Origin: Desulfovibrionaceae bacterium
GTDB lineage: Bacteria; Desulfobacterota; Desulfovibrionia; Desulfovibrionales; Desulfovibrionaceae
Assembly: GCA_029008115.1 (NCBI GenBank)
Contig: JAQXJC010000049.1
Coordinates: forward strand, 91,818-155,817
Reading direction: 5' to 3'
Length of the DNA stretch: 64,000 bases
The notes below the pieces were generated by a model. The model saw only the letters and a list, made by a program, of their open reading frames with translations. It had not been told where the DNA came from and searched no databases. Made by a program: the position numbers and the translations under genes. Below, piece by piece: positions 17,949 to 27,034 of this stretch. Every line of letters begins with the position of its first letter. Position 1 is the stretch's first letter.

Positions 17949-19277
17949 TCACAAAAGCGCGACGCGCACGCCACCGGGGGTCACTTCTGCCGCGCGGGCC
18001 CGAATCAGGCCATGTCCGCCCGCCGCCGGGGCCGTGTCCAGCAGGCAGGGTATGTAGCACTGGTCAACACCCTTGCAGGGGCTGCCGGGCCGGTGTTCAT
18101 CCGGACTGTCCGTTGCGATTTCCAGCATGGCCTGTGTCTGCACGGCCTGTTGCCAGAAGGCGAGCTGCCTGCTGCGGATGCGTTCGCGTACCCGTGCGGC
18201 CCGCGCGGCCTTTTCCGGCTGGGGAACATGATCCGGAAAGCTGTCGGCGGCAGTGCCGGGGCGGCGGGAATAGGGGAAGACATGGGCATAGGTGAAGGGC
18301 AGGGCATCCACCAGCGCCAGCGTTTCCCGCACATGCTCTTCCTTTTCGCCGGGAAAGCCCATCAGGATGTCTGCGCCAAGGCCAAAGCGGGGCCGTGCGC
18401 GCACGATGGCCGCCAGCGCATCCGCCAGCAGTTCGGGGCGGTAGTGTCCGCGTCCCATGCGCCGCAGCACGGCGGGGCTGCCGCTTTGCAGGGAGACATG
18501 CAGATGCGGGCAGAGCATGCGGCTTTCGGCCAGCAGTTCCAGGCCGCGTCCCTGCAACTGCTTCGGTTCCAGAGAGCTGATGCGGAAGCGCGCCCGTCCG
18601 GCCCATTCCGGAGCCAGCTCCCGTTCCAGCGCGGCGATCAGGGTCCAGAAGTCCGTCGGCGTGCTGAAGTCCCGGCCGTACAGGAGCAGGTTGATGCCGG
18701 AGATCATGATTTCCCTGTGCCCGGCCTCCAGCAGGCGGCGGGCCTCGGCCACGGCTTCATCCACGGGACGGCTGGAGGCCACCGGACGCATGCTGGGGAC
18801 GATGCAGTAGGTGCAGCGGTGCGTGCAGCCTTCCTGCACCTTGAGCACGGGACGTGCGCGGCGGAAGGCGCGTATCTGAAAGGGCGGATAGGCGCCTTCC
18901 TGCCGGGGCGGCTCCTCTTTAGCCCGTGCTGCCGGCAGATGGCGGGGATCGGCGAGTAGCCGCGCCTTTTCCACAACGGGGAAGATGCCGTGGCACAGGC
19001 CGCGCAGTCCTGGATCGGCGGCCAGCAGGGAGGCGGAGCAGCCGGTGAGGAGGCGGCGGCAGTGCGGCGCCTCGCGTTCCAGCCTGTAGAGAGCGGCGCG
19101 GGCGTCGCGTTCGGCGCGGGCGGTGATGGCGCATGAGTTGATCAGCGCGAAGTCCGCCTCCGCGGGGCTGTCGGTTTCCTCGCCCCCGTGAGACTGCCAG
19201 CATTCGCGCACGGACTGGCTTTCGTACTGGTTGACCTTGCAGCCGAAGGTGAGGATGACAAATTTCCAGGGTTTCAT
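17949..19277 (-). CDS. mtaB: tRNA t6A37 methylthiotransferase MtaB-like radical SAM protein
   Basis: Likely adds a methylthio group to t6A37 of tRNA. The 442-residue protein has the MiaB-family layout. The N-terminal UPF0004 domain has cysteines in FGCKVNQYES, INSCAIT and TGCSA; the radical-SAM core has EGCTHRCTYCIVPSMRP near residue 150; then ISGINLLLYGRDF and SLEP follow. The ATG at 19275-19277 was preferred because GGAGG lies 9 bp upstream; the in-frame ATG three codons earlier abuts that site. MtaB rather than MiaB or RimO is inferred from the motif variants. Confidence 0.88.
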   Translation of the reverse strand: MKPWKFVILTFGCKVNQYESQSVRECWQSHGGEETDSPAEADFALINSCAITARAERDARAALYRLEREAPHCRRLLTGCSASLLAADPGLRGLCHGIFPVVEKARLLADPRHLPAARAKEEPPRQEGAYPPFQIRAFRRARPVLKVQEGCTHRCTYCIVPSMRPVASSRPVDEAVAEARRLLEAGHREIMISGINLLLYGRDFSTPTDFWTLIAALERELAPEWAGRARFRISSLEPKQLQGRGLELLAESRMLCPHLHVSLQSGSPAVLRRMGRGHYRPELLADALAAIVRARPRFGLGADILMGFPGEKEEHVRETLALVDALPFTYAHVFPYSRRPGTAADSFPDHVPQPEKAARAARVRERIRSRQLAFWQQAVQTQAMLEIATDSPDEHRPGSPCKGVDQCYIPCLLDTAPAAGGHGLIRARAAEVTPGGVRVALL

Positions 19278-19356
19278 GCGGTGCATCCTCCGGATACATG
19301 ACGGTGAAGACCGCCTGCGGCAGGCGGGGCGGAATGCGCGACAGGCCGGGGACGGG

Positions 19357-19382
19357 AAACGGCAGAGCTGGTCTGCCGTTTT
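19357..19382. terminator. Intrinsic terminator after pgl
   Basis: AAACGGCAGA and TCTGCCGTTT form a 10-bp stem around GCTGG, with A/T runs on both sides, 28 bp past the pgl stop. Confidence 0.7.
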
Positions 19383-19409
19383 CTGCGTACTGCCGGGGTG
19401 ACGAAGCGC

Positions 19410-20162
19410 CTATTCGGGAACCCGCCCCGTGGCGGCGGCCTCGTCCACAATCCAGATCAGATCGCCGAAGGTGGGGCGCACCATCTGGGCAGGCAGAGAA
19501 GGCGTTTCCAGCAGGTTCAGGGCCCTGGTCAGCACCTCGTGCTTTTCCCTGCCGGTGACAAGGAACATGCAGCAGCGGGCGTTGTTCAGCACGGGCAGCG
19601 TCAGCGTCACACGGTCGTACTTGCGCTCGGACAGATACTGGTCAATGACGAGGCGCTTCTTTTCCATGATGGCCGGAGAGCCCACGGAAAGGGAGCCGGT
19701 ATGGCCGTTCTGCCCCATGCCGAGCAGGACAAAGTCAAAGCGGGGCAGCTCGCCCTCTTTCAGGTGAAAGTCGGCGCGCAGCAGCTTTTCATACTGCCGG
19801 GCGGCTTCCACGGGATCGTTCTCCGCCTTGATGCGGAAATAGTGCGTGGCCGGAATGTGGGACAGCAGCTCGCGGCGGATCATGCCGAAGTTGCTCTCGG
19901 GCGATTCGGGTTCCACGCTGCGCTCGTCAACAAAGTAGATGTTGATTTTTTCCCAGGGCAAGCGTTCGGCCCAGTCCGCGCCCGCCAGCAGGCGGTAGAA
20001 GGGAACGGGCGTGGCCCCGCCGGAAAGGGCGATGTTGAATACGCCGCGCTCGGCGATGGCTTCCTCGCAGCAGCTGGCCATGATGTGCGCGGCGCGCTCC
20101 GCCATGGCCGCGGGATTCTTGTGAATATGGACGGACAGATGAATAGAACGGCTACCGGGCAT
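19410..20162 (-). CDS. pgl: 6-phosphogluconolactonase
   Basis: Hydrolyses 6-phosphogluconolactone in the oxidative pentose phosphate pathway. The 250-residue protein shows NIALSGGATPVPFYRLL, FVDERSVEPESPESNFGM and FVLLGMGQNGHTGSLSVGS. The last motif is normally GMGxDGHTASLFP; here Asp is Asn and the following Phe-Pro is lost, so activity is likely but not certain. GGAGAG lies 8 bp before the ATG. It follows the methyltransferase gene by 77 bp and is followed by a terminator. Confidence 0.88.
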   Translation of the reverse strand: MPGSRSIHLSVHIHKNPAAMAERAAHIMASCCEEAIAERGVFNIALSGGATPVPFYRLLAGADWAERLPWEKINIYFVDERSVEPESPESNFGMIRRELLSHIPATHYFRIKAENDPVEAARQYEKLLRADFHLKEGELPRFDFVLLGMGQNGHTGSLSVGSPAIMEKKRLVIDQYLSERKYDRVTLTLPVLNNARCCMFLVTGREKHEVLTRALNLLETPSLPAQMVRPTFGDLIWIVDEAAATGRVPE

Positions 20163-20239
20163 GATGAGTCTCTCCTTTAGTGGAACTGCATCTGGCAGGG
20201 GCTACCTTGCCATAGAGCGCCGGGCAAGGGAAGCGGCAA

Positions 20240-21004
20240 TCATTGTTTTCCTGAAATTTTCGTGGCGCAGCGCCCGCATCCTCCGCCCTCCATGAGCGCG
20301 GAGGCGTCCCGCGGGCGCAGGCGATCCAGCAGGGACAGGGGCAGCGAGGGGCGCACGGCCTGACTGCCGAAGTCTGCCCGCACTGCCATGAACATACCCA
20401 GAGGCAGCGGTATGGAGACGGCGTCAAGGTTCGCCAGCAGGGGAAGACGCTGGCAGAAGCCCGGCAGGGTCAGCGTGCTGCGCAGAAGACAGCGGCTTTC
20501 CGGCTGGAGCGTTTTCAGCGTGCGCCATGCCCGCCACCAGTTCGGGGCGGGCCGGGATTCCTGCGGAAGCCAGCCGGGGAGCAGGCGGGAGGGGGAAAGG
20601 GAGTTCCAGCCCAGCAGAAGAATGCTGCGCGCCGTCACGCGCCATGCTTCGCGCAGCGCAGCCTCGTCGTCCTCTCCCCGCAGGGAAAGGACGGTGTAGT
20701 CGAAGGCATCGTCATCATAGGGCAGGCTGTCGGCCGCGCCGCCGCCCACCTCCGCCCGCAGGGGCCGCCGCTGTGCCGCCCGCAGGCGCAGCTCCGGGTC
20801 CGGTTCATAGGCGCTGACATCAAAGCCGCATTCCCACAGGTGTTCCAGCATGGCGCCATCGCCGCAGCGCAGATGCAGCAGACGCCGGCCGCGCCGGGGC
20901 CATGCCGCCAGCATGCGGCACAGCAGGCGGTGCTGGCAGCGCAGGACATGGCGCACACGGGCGCGCGGATCGGCAGATGCGAAGAGCTGTCTCATGCACT
21001 TCAT
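20240..21004 (-). CDS. Class I SAM-dependent methyltransferase
   Basis: A 254-residue protein with a Rossmann methyltransferase core: LLHLRCGDGAMLEHLWECGFDVSAYEPDPEL matches motif I and the acidic end of strand 2 in pattern, followed by ADSLPYDDDAFDYTVLSL (post-I/II) and a Trp-rich C-terminal half. The first motif has Arg-Cys in place of the usual Asp-x-Gly start. Substrate is unknown. The start at 21002-21004 has GGGAGG 6 bp upstream. It lies 35 bp after the SPOR-domain gene, probably in one transcript from dnaE or queD. Confidence 0.78.
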   Translation of the reverse strand: MKCMRQLFASADPRARVRHVLRCQHRLLCRMLAAWPRRGRRLLHLRCGDGAMLEHLWECGFDVSAYEPDPELRLRAAQRRPLRAEVGGGAADSLPYDDDAFDYTVLSLRGEDDEAALREAWRVTARSILLLGWNSLSPSRLLPGWLPQESRPAPNWWRAWRTLKTLQPESRCLLRSTLTLPGFCQRLPLLANLDAVSIPLPLGMFMAVRADFGSQAVRPSLPLSLLDRLRPRDASALMEGGGCGRCATKISGKQ

Positions 21005-21039
21005 GTAGGGCCTCCCGGGAGAAAGGCAAGGGCGGCGCG

Positions 21040-21729
21040 CTATTGCAGCGGAGTTTTCTGGCGCAGCCACGGTTCGCCCAGGTTCAGGCGCCTGGCCACG
21101 CGGGCCACATCCTCTTCCACGCTGGAGGTGCCGCGCACCACCAGCTGCACGGCCCGCTTGGAGCCGGTGCGCTTCACGCGGGTACGGAAGCCTTCGCCTT
21201 CCAGACTTTCCCGCAGGGAGTCGATCTTGCGTTCCTCGCTGGCCTGAAAGGTAGCCAGCTGATAGACGTAGTCGTAGCGCTGATTCTCTGGCGCGGAGGT
21301 GCCTTGCAGCAGCTGCTGCCGATCTGCGGCCTGCGGCGCCGTTCCTCCTTCCGCCTTGGGCGCGGCTGCCTGCGCGGGAGCCACGGCAGGCTTGAACGGC
21401 GCCGCCTTGTCCGGGGCCGGGTCGGTCAGTCCCTTTCGCTTCAGGGTGCGCTGGTAGCGCAGGTCCGTGGGATTGATGATGGCCGCCGCGGTCCCGCTTT
21501 CCTGTGCATCGGAGGCCGCTTCCCCCTGACGGGAGGCTACCGGCGGAAGGGCGGTCTGTTTTTCCGCGCTGCTGCGTCCGGCCATGACGCCCAGAATGAA
21601 GATGCCCGTCCAGCAGATCAGCAGGACGATGAATCCGGAAATCACGAACGCGGGGCGGAAGCTCACGGTAAGCGTGCGTTTGCCCCAGCTGGTCTGTTCC
21701 CCGCCGCGCGGGGTGGTGGCCTGAGCCAT
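21040..21729 (-). CDS. SPOR-domain membrane protein
   Basis: A 229-residue single-pass protein with a cytoplasmic N-terminus (residues 1-26), a transmembrane segment at about 27-50 (AFVISGFIVLLICWTGIFILGV), an Ala/Pro-rich linker and a C-terminal SPOR-type domain from about residue 150 (YDYVYQLATFQ to GEPWLRQ). SPOR domains bind denuded peptidoglycan glycan at the septum, so a role in division or cell-wall remodelling is inferred. It sits 25 bp after queD. Confidence 0.82.
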   Translation of the reverse strand: MAQATTPRGGEQTSWGKRTLTVSFRPAFVISGFIVLLICWTGIFILGVMAGRSSAEKQTALPPVASRQGEAASDAQESGTAAAIINPTDLRYQRTLKRKGLTDPAPDKAAPFKPAVAPAQAAAPKAEGGTAPQAADRQQLLQGTSAPENQRYDYVYQLATFQASEERKIDSLRESLEGEGFRTRVKRTGSKRAVQLVVRGTSSVEEDVARVARRLNLGEPWLRQKTPLQ

Positions 21730-21754
21730 GATGTCCTCCTCCGTGTGCGCGGGG

Positions 21755-22147
21755 CTATTCCTCCGTTTCCATGTAGGTGGCGGACTGGGCGCCTTTTTCC
21801 GAGACGGTCACGCTGTACAGGCGCACGGCCTGCCCCCGCAGGGCCTCTTCCATGCCCCTCCAGATATGGCGGGCAAGGTTTTCCGAGGAGGGATTGAGCA
21901 GATCGAAGGGGGGAGTCTCGTTCAGCACCTGATGATCCAGGGCATCAAGCACACGTTTGAGCTCCTGCTTGAGAATTTTGAAATCCAGAAGAAGCTCGGT
22001 GCCTTCAGCGAGCTTTTCCCCCTGTACGGTCAGCTCCACACCGAAGTTGTGGCCGTGCAGGTGTTCGCATCTGCCCTCGTAATGGCGCAGGGCATGCGCG
22101 GCGGAAAATTCGGAACGGACGGTGAGACGCCAGAATTTGCGGGACAT
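21755..22147 (-). CDS. queD: 6-carboxytetrahydropterin synthase QueD family
   Basis: QueD makes 6-carboxy-tetrahydropterin on the way to queuosine. The 130-residue product has zinc histidines at 18, 31 and 33 (EFSAAHAL and CEHLHGHNFGV), the catalytic cysteine 27, LLDFKILKQELK, LDHQVLN, and PSSENLARHIW with the substrate glutamate. The ATG at 22145-22147 was chosen over a longer open frame that overlaps dnaE sequence. It lies 64 bp after dnaE. Whether it is QueD or a PTPS of another pterin route rests on size and motif. Confidence 0.9.
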   Translation of the reverse strand: MSRKFWRLTVRSEFSAAHALRHYEGRCEHLHGHNFGVELTVQGEKLAEGTELLLDFKILKQELKRVLDALDHQVLNETPPFDLLNPSSENLARHIWRGMEEALRGQAVRLYSVTVSEKGAQSATYMETEE

Positions 22148-22211
22148 AGCTACCTCTGTGATATGGCCGCATCTGCGGCCTGACGTTGCGGGATTGCGGC
22201 GGGGAAGGCCG

Positions 22212-25200
22212 TCAGCGAGCCTGCGCCCATGCGCTGAGCTCCTTGTCCAGGTTCGGGCCGGGAGCCACGCCGAGGCGCGGCCCCACGCGCAGCACGCAGC
22301 GGTGCCCGTCCAGCAGCACGATGGCTCTGGCCTCGTTGGCGCCGGGATGCGCTTCAAGGATGCTGCGCAGTTCCAGCAGGCGCTGCCGGGTGCAGTGCGT
22401 GTCCGGAATAGTGATATTGATGGGAGCATCGCTGCGCTGGCAGACATCCGCCAGCAGCTGCACCTTGCCGCCCAGCATTTTCACTTCGCGCACCACATCC
22501 CCGTCCTCGCTGTCGCTGCGCTCTTCGGCGGCATCCAGCCGGGCCTCCACATAGAGAGGCTGCTCCGAGGCAAAGAGCTCGCGATGCTCGGCATAGGTGC
22601 GCGGAAAAACCGTCATTTCCGCATGCCCTGTGAGGTCTTCCACGCTGACAAAGGCCATGCGCTCCCCTTTCTTGGTGGTGATCTCCTTGATGCCGGTTAC
22701 GAGCAGGGCGCATTTGATTTCCGCGCCGGGGAACATGTCCCGCGCATCTTCCAGCGTGGTCAGGCCCAGGCGCGGGATTTCGCGGCGGAAGGGTTGCAGG
22801 GGATGGGAGGTGAGGAAAAAGCCCAGCGCCTCCTTTTCGCCCCGGAGCTTCTCGTCATCGGGCATTTCCGGAAGATCGTTCTGCGGGCAGTCCATCCCGA
22901 TGCCGGGCATGGTCGGAGCCTCGGTCTGCGGCGTCATGGAAAGCAGGGAAATCTGGTTCGAGGCCTTGTCTCTGGCCTTCTTCTGCGCACGGGCCACCAC
23001 AGTATCGATGGCATCCAGCATGGCGGCGCGAGGCGCGCCGAGGCAGTCGCAGGCGCCACCCTTGATCAGATTTTCCAGAACCCGTTTTGTCACCTTGCGC
23101 AGGTTCACGCGGCAGGCCAGATCAAGCAGAGAGGTGTAGGGGCCGTCCCTGCGGGCCTCGGTGATTTCATTGATGGCTTCGCCGCCCACGTTCTTGATGC
23201 CGCCAAGGCCGAAGACCACGCGCCCCTCCCGGGCGGTGAAGGATCGCAGGCTCTCGTTGACCGAGGGCTGCACCACGTCGATGTCCATGTCCCTGCAACA
23301 GGAAATATATTTCAGCACCTTGTCCTGATTGCCCATTTCAGAGGTAAGCAGGGCGGCCATGAACTCAACCTTGTGGTGAACCTTGAAATAGGCAGTGAAA
23401 TAGGACACCAGCGCATAGGCGGCGGAGTGTGACTTGTTGAAGCCGTAGGCCGCGAACTGTTCCATCAGGTCGAAGATTTCATTGGCCTTGCTTTCGGAAA
23501 TGCCGTTTTCCGCCGCGCCCGCCACGAACTTGACGCGCTCGGCGGCCATGGCCTCGGCCTTTTTCTTGCCCATAGCCCGGCGCAGCAGGTCGGCTCCCCC
23601 CAGCGTGTAGTTGGCCACAATCTGGGCGATCTGCATGACCTGTTCCTGATAGACAATAACCCCGTAGGTATCCTTCAGGCAGTTTTCCAGCGTGGGCACA
23701 GGATAGCTCACGGGCAGCAGGCCGTGCTTGCGCTTGATGAATTCATCCACCATGCCCGAACCCAGCGGGCCGGGACGATACAGGGCCAGCATGGCGATGA
23801 TGTCCTCGAAGCAGGAGGGCCGCAGCTTGCGCAGATAGTCGCGCATGCCTGAGCTTTCCACCTGGAAGACCCCGTCCGTATCGCCGCGCCCGAAGAGCTC
23901 GTAGGTCGCCATGTCGGTGAGCGGCAGGTTGTCCAGATCCGGCGGGGTCTGGCCCTGAAGCGAGATGTTGTCCAGCGTATCCTGAATCAGGGTCATGGTT
24001 TTCAGGCCGAGGAAGTCGAACTTCACCAGGCCGGTTTTTTCGGTCATGGGCCCGTCGAACTGGGTCACGATTTCGCCGTTCTTCCCGCGATACAGGGGCA
24101 GGAAGTTGTCCATGGCCTCGGGGGAGACGACAAGACCGGCGGCATGGATGGAGGCATGGCGCGTGAGCCCTTCCAGCCGCAGGGACGTGTCGATAAGATG
24201 CCGGATTTGCGGATCGTTCTTGTACATGTCCGCCAGCTGCGGCTCCATGTCCATGGCCTTGCTGATGGTCATCTTGAGATCATCGGGGATGAGCTTGGCG
24301 ATGCGATCCGTTTCCGCAAAGGAAAAGCCCAGCGCGCGTCCCACGTCGCGCACCACGCCCTTGGCCTTCATGGTGCCGAAGGTGGTAATCTGCGCCACGG
24401 AGTCCGCGCCGTAGGTATCCACCATGTACTGGATGACGCGGGCGCGGCGGCGCTCGCAGAAGTCCACATCAATATCGGGCAGGGAGACGCGTTCAATGTT
24501 CAGGAAGCGCTCGAAGAGCAGATTGTAGGGCAGGGGGTCGAGGTTGGTGATGCGCAGCGCCCACGCCACCAGCGAGCCTGCGGCGGAGCCGCGCCCCGGC
24601 CCCACGGGGATGCCGTGGTTCTTGGCCCAGTTGATGAAGTCCTGCACAATGAGGAAGTAGCCGGGAAAGCCCATTTCCAGAATGACCTTCAGCTCATATT
24701 CCAGTCGCTCACGGTAGCGGGCGGGATCAAGATGTTCCCGGTCGGGGTGCTTTTCCAGCCGCTTTTCCAGACCTTCGCGGGCCAGCTTCACAAATTCCGT
24801 CTCAATGGTCATGCCTTCGGGCAGCTTGTATCGCGGAAAGTAGTGGTGCCCGAAATCAAGCGTGACATTGCACATGTCGGCAATCTTTGCCGTATTGGCA
24901 ATGGCCTCAGGCACATGGGCAAAGGCCTTTTCCATCTCCTCCGGGGACTTGTAGTACAGCTCGCGCGTTTCAAAGCGCATGTGCTTCGGGTCGTCCATGG
25001 TGGTCTGCGTCTGGATGCAGAGCAGCACTTCATGGGCGTCCGCGTCATCGGCATTGAGGTAGTGGCAGTCATTGGTGGCCACCAGCGGCAGCCCGGTGGC
25101 GTCCGCCAGTTCCAGCAGCCTGGCGTTGAGAATTTCCTGCTCCTTCAGGCCGTTGGACTGGAGTTCCAGATAGAGGCGGTCGGGAAAGATGTCCATGTAT

Positions 25201-25679
25201 TCACGGGTGACGGCCAGCGCCTCGTCCATGGACTGATGCAGAAGCGCCTTGGGAATCTCGCCGGCGATGCAGGCGGACAGCGCAATAATCCCTTCGCTGT
25301 ACTGGGCCAGCAGCTTCTTGTCCACGCGGGGCTTGTAGTGAAAGCCCTCCATGTAGCCCTTGGTCACCAGCTTGACGAGATTGTGGTAGCCGGTCTGGTT
25401 CTGGGCCAGCAGCACAAGATGGTTGCGCCGGCGGGCAAATTCGGAGGTCTTGTCCAGATGATCCTTGCAGACGTAGACCTCGCAGCCAAAGATGGGCTTG
25501 ATTTCCGCCGCTTTGCAGTGGGTGAAGAAATAGGCCGCGCCATACATGTTGCCGTGATCGGTGATGGCGGCCGCAGGCATGCCGTATTCCCTGGCGCGGG
25601 CGCACAGATCCTTCAGGCGTATGGCCCCGTCAAGCAGGCTGTATTCCGTATGACAGTGCAGATGAACGAAGTCGGACAT
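22212..25679 (-). CDS. dnaE: DNA polymerase III alpha subunit
   Basis: Replicative polymerase catalytic subunit, 1155 aa. Domains in order: PHP (FVHLHCHTEYSLLDG at residue 4), polymerase palm with the catalytic aspartates in LPDIDVDFCERRR, fingers with AAYGFNKSHSAAYALVSYFTAYFK, the helix-hairpin-helix region, and an OB fold (KKGERMAFVSVEDLTGHAEMTVFP) near residue 980. The start at 25677-25679 has GGAG 5 bp upstream, though the frame is open further. The promoter lies about 80 bp upstream, in a spacer shared with the divergent HD gene. Confidence 0.98.
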   Translation of the reverse strand: MSDFVHLHCHTEYSLLDGAIRLKDLCARAREYGMPAAAITDHGNMYGAAYFFTHCKAAEIKPIFGCEVYVCKDHLDKTSEFARRRNHLVLLAQNQTGYHNLVKLVTKGYMEGFHYKPRVDKKLLAQYSEGIIALSACIAGEIPKALLHQSMDEALAVTREYMDIFPDRLYLELQSNGLKEQEILNARLLELADATGLPLVATNDCHYLNADDADAHEVLLCIQTQTTMDDPKHMRFETRELYYKSPEEMEKAFAHVPEAIANTAKIADMCNVTLDFGHHYFPRYKLPEGMTIETEFVKLAREGLEKRLEKHPDREHLDPARYRERLEYELKVILEMGFPGYFLIVQDFINWAKNHGIPVGPGRGSAAGSLVAWALRITNLDPLPYNLLFERFLNIERVSLPDIDVDFCERRRARVIQYMVDTYGADSVAQITTFGTMKAKGVVRDVGRALGFSFAETDRIAKLIPDDLKMTISKAMDMEPQLADMYKNDPQIRHLIDTSLRLEGLTRHASIHAAGLVVSPEAMDNFLPLYRGKNGEIVTQFDGPMTEKTGLVKFDFLGLKTMTLIQDTLDNISLQGQTPPDLDNLPLTDMATYELFGRGDTDGVFQVESSGMRDYLRKLRPSCFEDIIAMLALYRPGPLGSGMVDEFIKRKHGLLPVSYPVPTLENCLKDTYGVIVYQEQVMQIAQIVANYTLGGADLLRRAMGKKKAEAMAAERVKFVAGAAENGISESKANEIFDLMEQFAAYGFNKSHSAAYALVSYFTAYFKVHHKVEFMAALLTSEMGNQDKVLKYISCCRDMDIDVVQPSVNESLRSFTAREGRVVFGLGGIKNVGGEAINEITEARRDGPYTSLLDLACRVNLRKVTKRVLENLIKGGACDCLGAPRAAMLDAIDTVVARAQKKARDKASNQISLLSMTPQTEAPTMPGIGMDCPQNDLPEMPDDEKLRGEKEALGFFLTSHPLQPFRREIPRLGLTTLEDARDMFPGAEIKCALLVTGIKEITTKKGERMAFVSVEDLTGHAEMTVFPRTYAEHRELFASEQPLYVEARLDAAEERSDSEDGDVVREVKMLGGKVQLLADVCQRSDAPINITIPDTHCTRQRLLELRSILEAHPGANEARAIVLLDGHRCVLRVGPRLGVAPGPNLDKELSAWAQAR

Positions 25680-25755
25680 GCAGGCTCCATGTATATGCGG
25701 CGAGGTGGCCGGTGCCGGCCATGCTGGTTTGCGGAAAGTGGTTGCCGAAAGAAGA

Positions 25756-25784
25756 AGCATAGCAGAAGGCCGCGCCGCCCTCAA
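25756..25784 (-). promoter_or_regulatory. Candidate promoter for dnaE
   Basis: Minus-strand TTGAGG (25784-25779) and TATGCT (25761-25756) with a 17-bp spacer, 76 bp before the dnaE start. Confidence 0.5.
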
Positions 25785-25833
25785 GTGCGGAGGCAGGCTT
25801 GCCACGGGGAGCCGGCGGACGTACACTCATTTC

Positions 25834-26658
25834 ATGAATACCGCATCCGCATTTCTGACGATGGAAGAGCATGAGGCATGGTTCCGCGCCTATGCGCTGC
25901 GCCTGCGGGCGCAGGCGCACGACGCTCCCGGCCCCATGACGCTGAAGCTGGAGCACACCTTTGCCGTGCTGGCCCGGGCCCGCCGGATCGCGTCGGCGGA
26001 AGACCTGCCGGAGCATCTGCTGCGCGCGGCGGAACTGGCGGCGCTGTATCACGACGTGGCCCGCTTCGAGCAGTATCTGCGCTGGCATACGTTCAGGGAT
26101 TCCGTCTCGGTCAATCACGGCCTGCTTGGTGCGCAGCTGCTGAAGAGGCTGCGCCGCCTGGAAGGGGAGGAAAAAAACACGCGCGTGCTGGTGCGCGCGG
26201 CGGTGGCCCTGCATAATCGGTATGCGCTGCCGCCCTCCCTGCCGGACGAGGCGCGGCTGGTGACGGGCATAGTGCGCGACGCGGACAAGCTCGACATTCT
26301 GCGGGTCATGGAACAGCATCTTTCCGGAACGGAGCGGGATGCGACGGTGGTGCTGCACGTGGCCGACGAGCCTGACAGATTTTCGCCGGAGGTGGTGGAG
26401 GCGGCGCTGACAGGCAGGCTGGCCTCCTATGGGCAGCTGCGCTATGTGAACGACTTCCGCATACTGCTGGGCACATGGATACATGATCTCTCCTTTGCAT
26501 CCAGCCGCCGCATGATGGCGGAGGAAGGATACATCCGCCGCATTCTGGACGGCCTGCCCGATCTGCCGCCCCTGCGCCGCGCACGGCATGCCCTGCTGGA
26601 AAAGATTGAGGCCGACGGCGCTTCCGGACAGCCCGCCCGCGGGCAGGTATCCGGCTGA
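25834..26658 (+). CDS. HD-domain phosphohydrolase
   Basis: A 274-residue soluble protein of the HD superfamily. Metal ligands are visible as LEHTFAVLARA, AALYHDVARFEQ (the HD pair), AVALHNRYALPP and IVRDADKLDILRVMEQ. The family hydrolyses phosphate esters or nucleotides; the substrate here is not known. The start is uncertain: ATG at 25834 or 25861, neither with a strong ribosome site. The gene is divergent from dnaE and is followed 10 bp later by a small unknown ORF. Confidence 0.82.
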   Translation: MNTASAFLTMEEHEAWFRAYALRLRAQAHDAPGPMTLKLEHTFAVLARARRIASAEDLPEHLLRAAELAALYHDVARFEQYLRWHTFRDSVSVNHGLLGAQLLKRLRRLEGEEKNTRVLVRAAVALHNRYALPPSLPDEARLVTGIVRDADKLDILRVMEQHLSGTERDATVVLHVADEPDRFSPEVVEAALTGRLASYGQLRYVNDFRILLGTWIHDLSFASSRRMMAEEGYIRRILDGLPDLPPLRRARHALLEKIEADGASGQPARGQVSG

Positions 26659-26668
26659 CGGGGGCGGC

Positions 26669-27034
26669 ATGTACTATAGTCCGCTGCACTGGCTGGACAG
26701 GCGGTTGCGGCAGGCGGCGCAGGCATTTCCGGGCGTGCCGTGGGGAATGCCGCCGCTGGCCCTGAGCCGTGGGGCGGCCGTACCGCTGGCCTTCCCCGCG
26801 GGAGATTTTCTGCTGGGGGAGGTCAAGATGCCGGAGCGCAATCTTGAATATCCGGCGGCGCTGGCGCTGCGGCTGGCCATGCTGCCGCTCGGGGGGAGGC
26901 AGACCCGGGCCTGCGCCGCGTTTCTGGAGGCCGGCGGCGTGGAGGCCGTGCTTCTGGCATGCAGGCTGGCGGCGCGGACGCGCCTTACCGTGGCCGGCGG
27001 CGCCGGCATCCTCCTGCTGTGCCGGCAGTGCTGA
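26669..27034 (+). CDS. Hypothetical protein
   Basis: A 121-residue ORF starting 10 bp after the HD-domain stop. GGGGCGG is the only upstream purine stretch, so initiation is weakly supported. The product is rich in Ala, Leu and Arg, with an acidic/polar centre (GDFLLGEVKMPERNLEYPAALALRLAMLPL) and a Cys pair at the end (LLLCRQC). No family is recognised. Its position suggests co-expression with the HD protein. A spurious ORF in GC-rich DNA remains possible. Confidence 0.45.
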   Translation: MYYSPLHWLDRRLRQAAQAFPGVPWGMPPLALSRGAAVPLAFPAGDFLLGEVKMPERNLEYPAALALRLAMLPLGGRQTRACAAFLEAGGVEAVLLACRLAARTRLTVAGGAGILLLCRQC

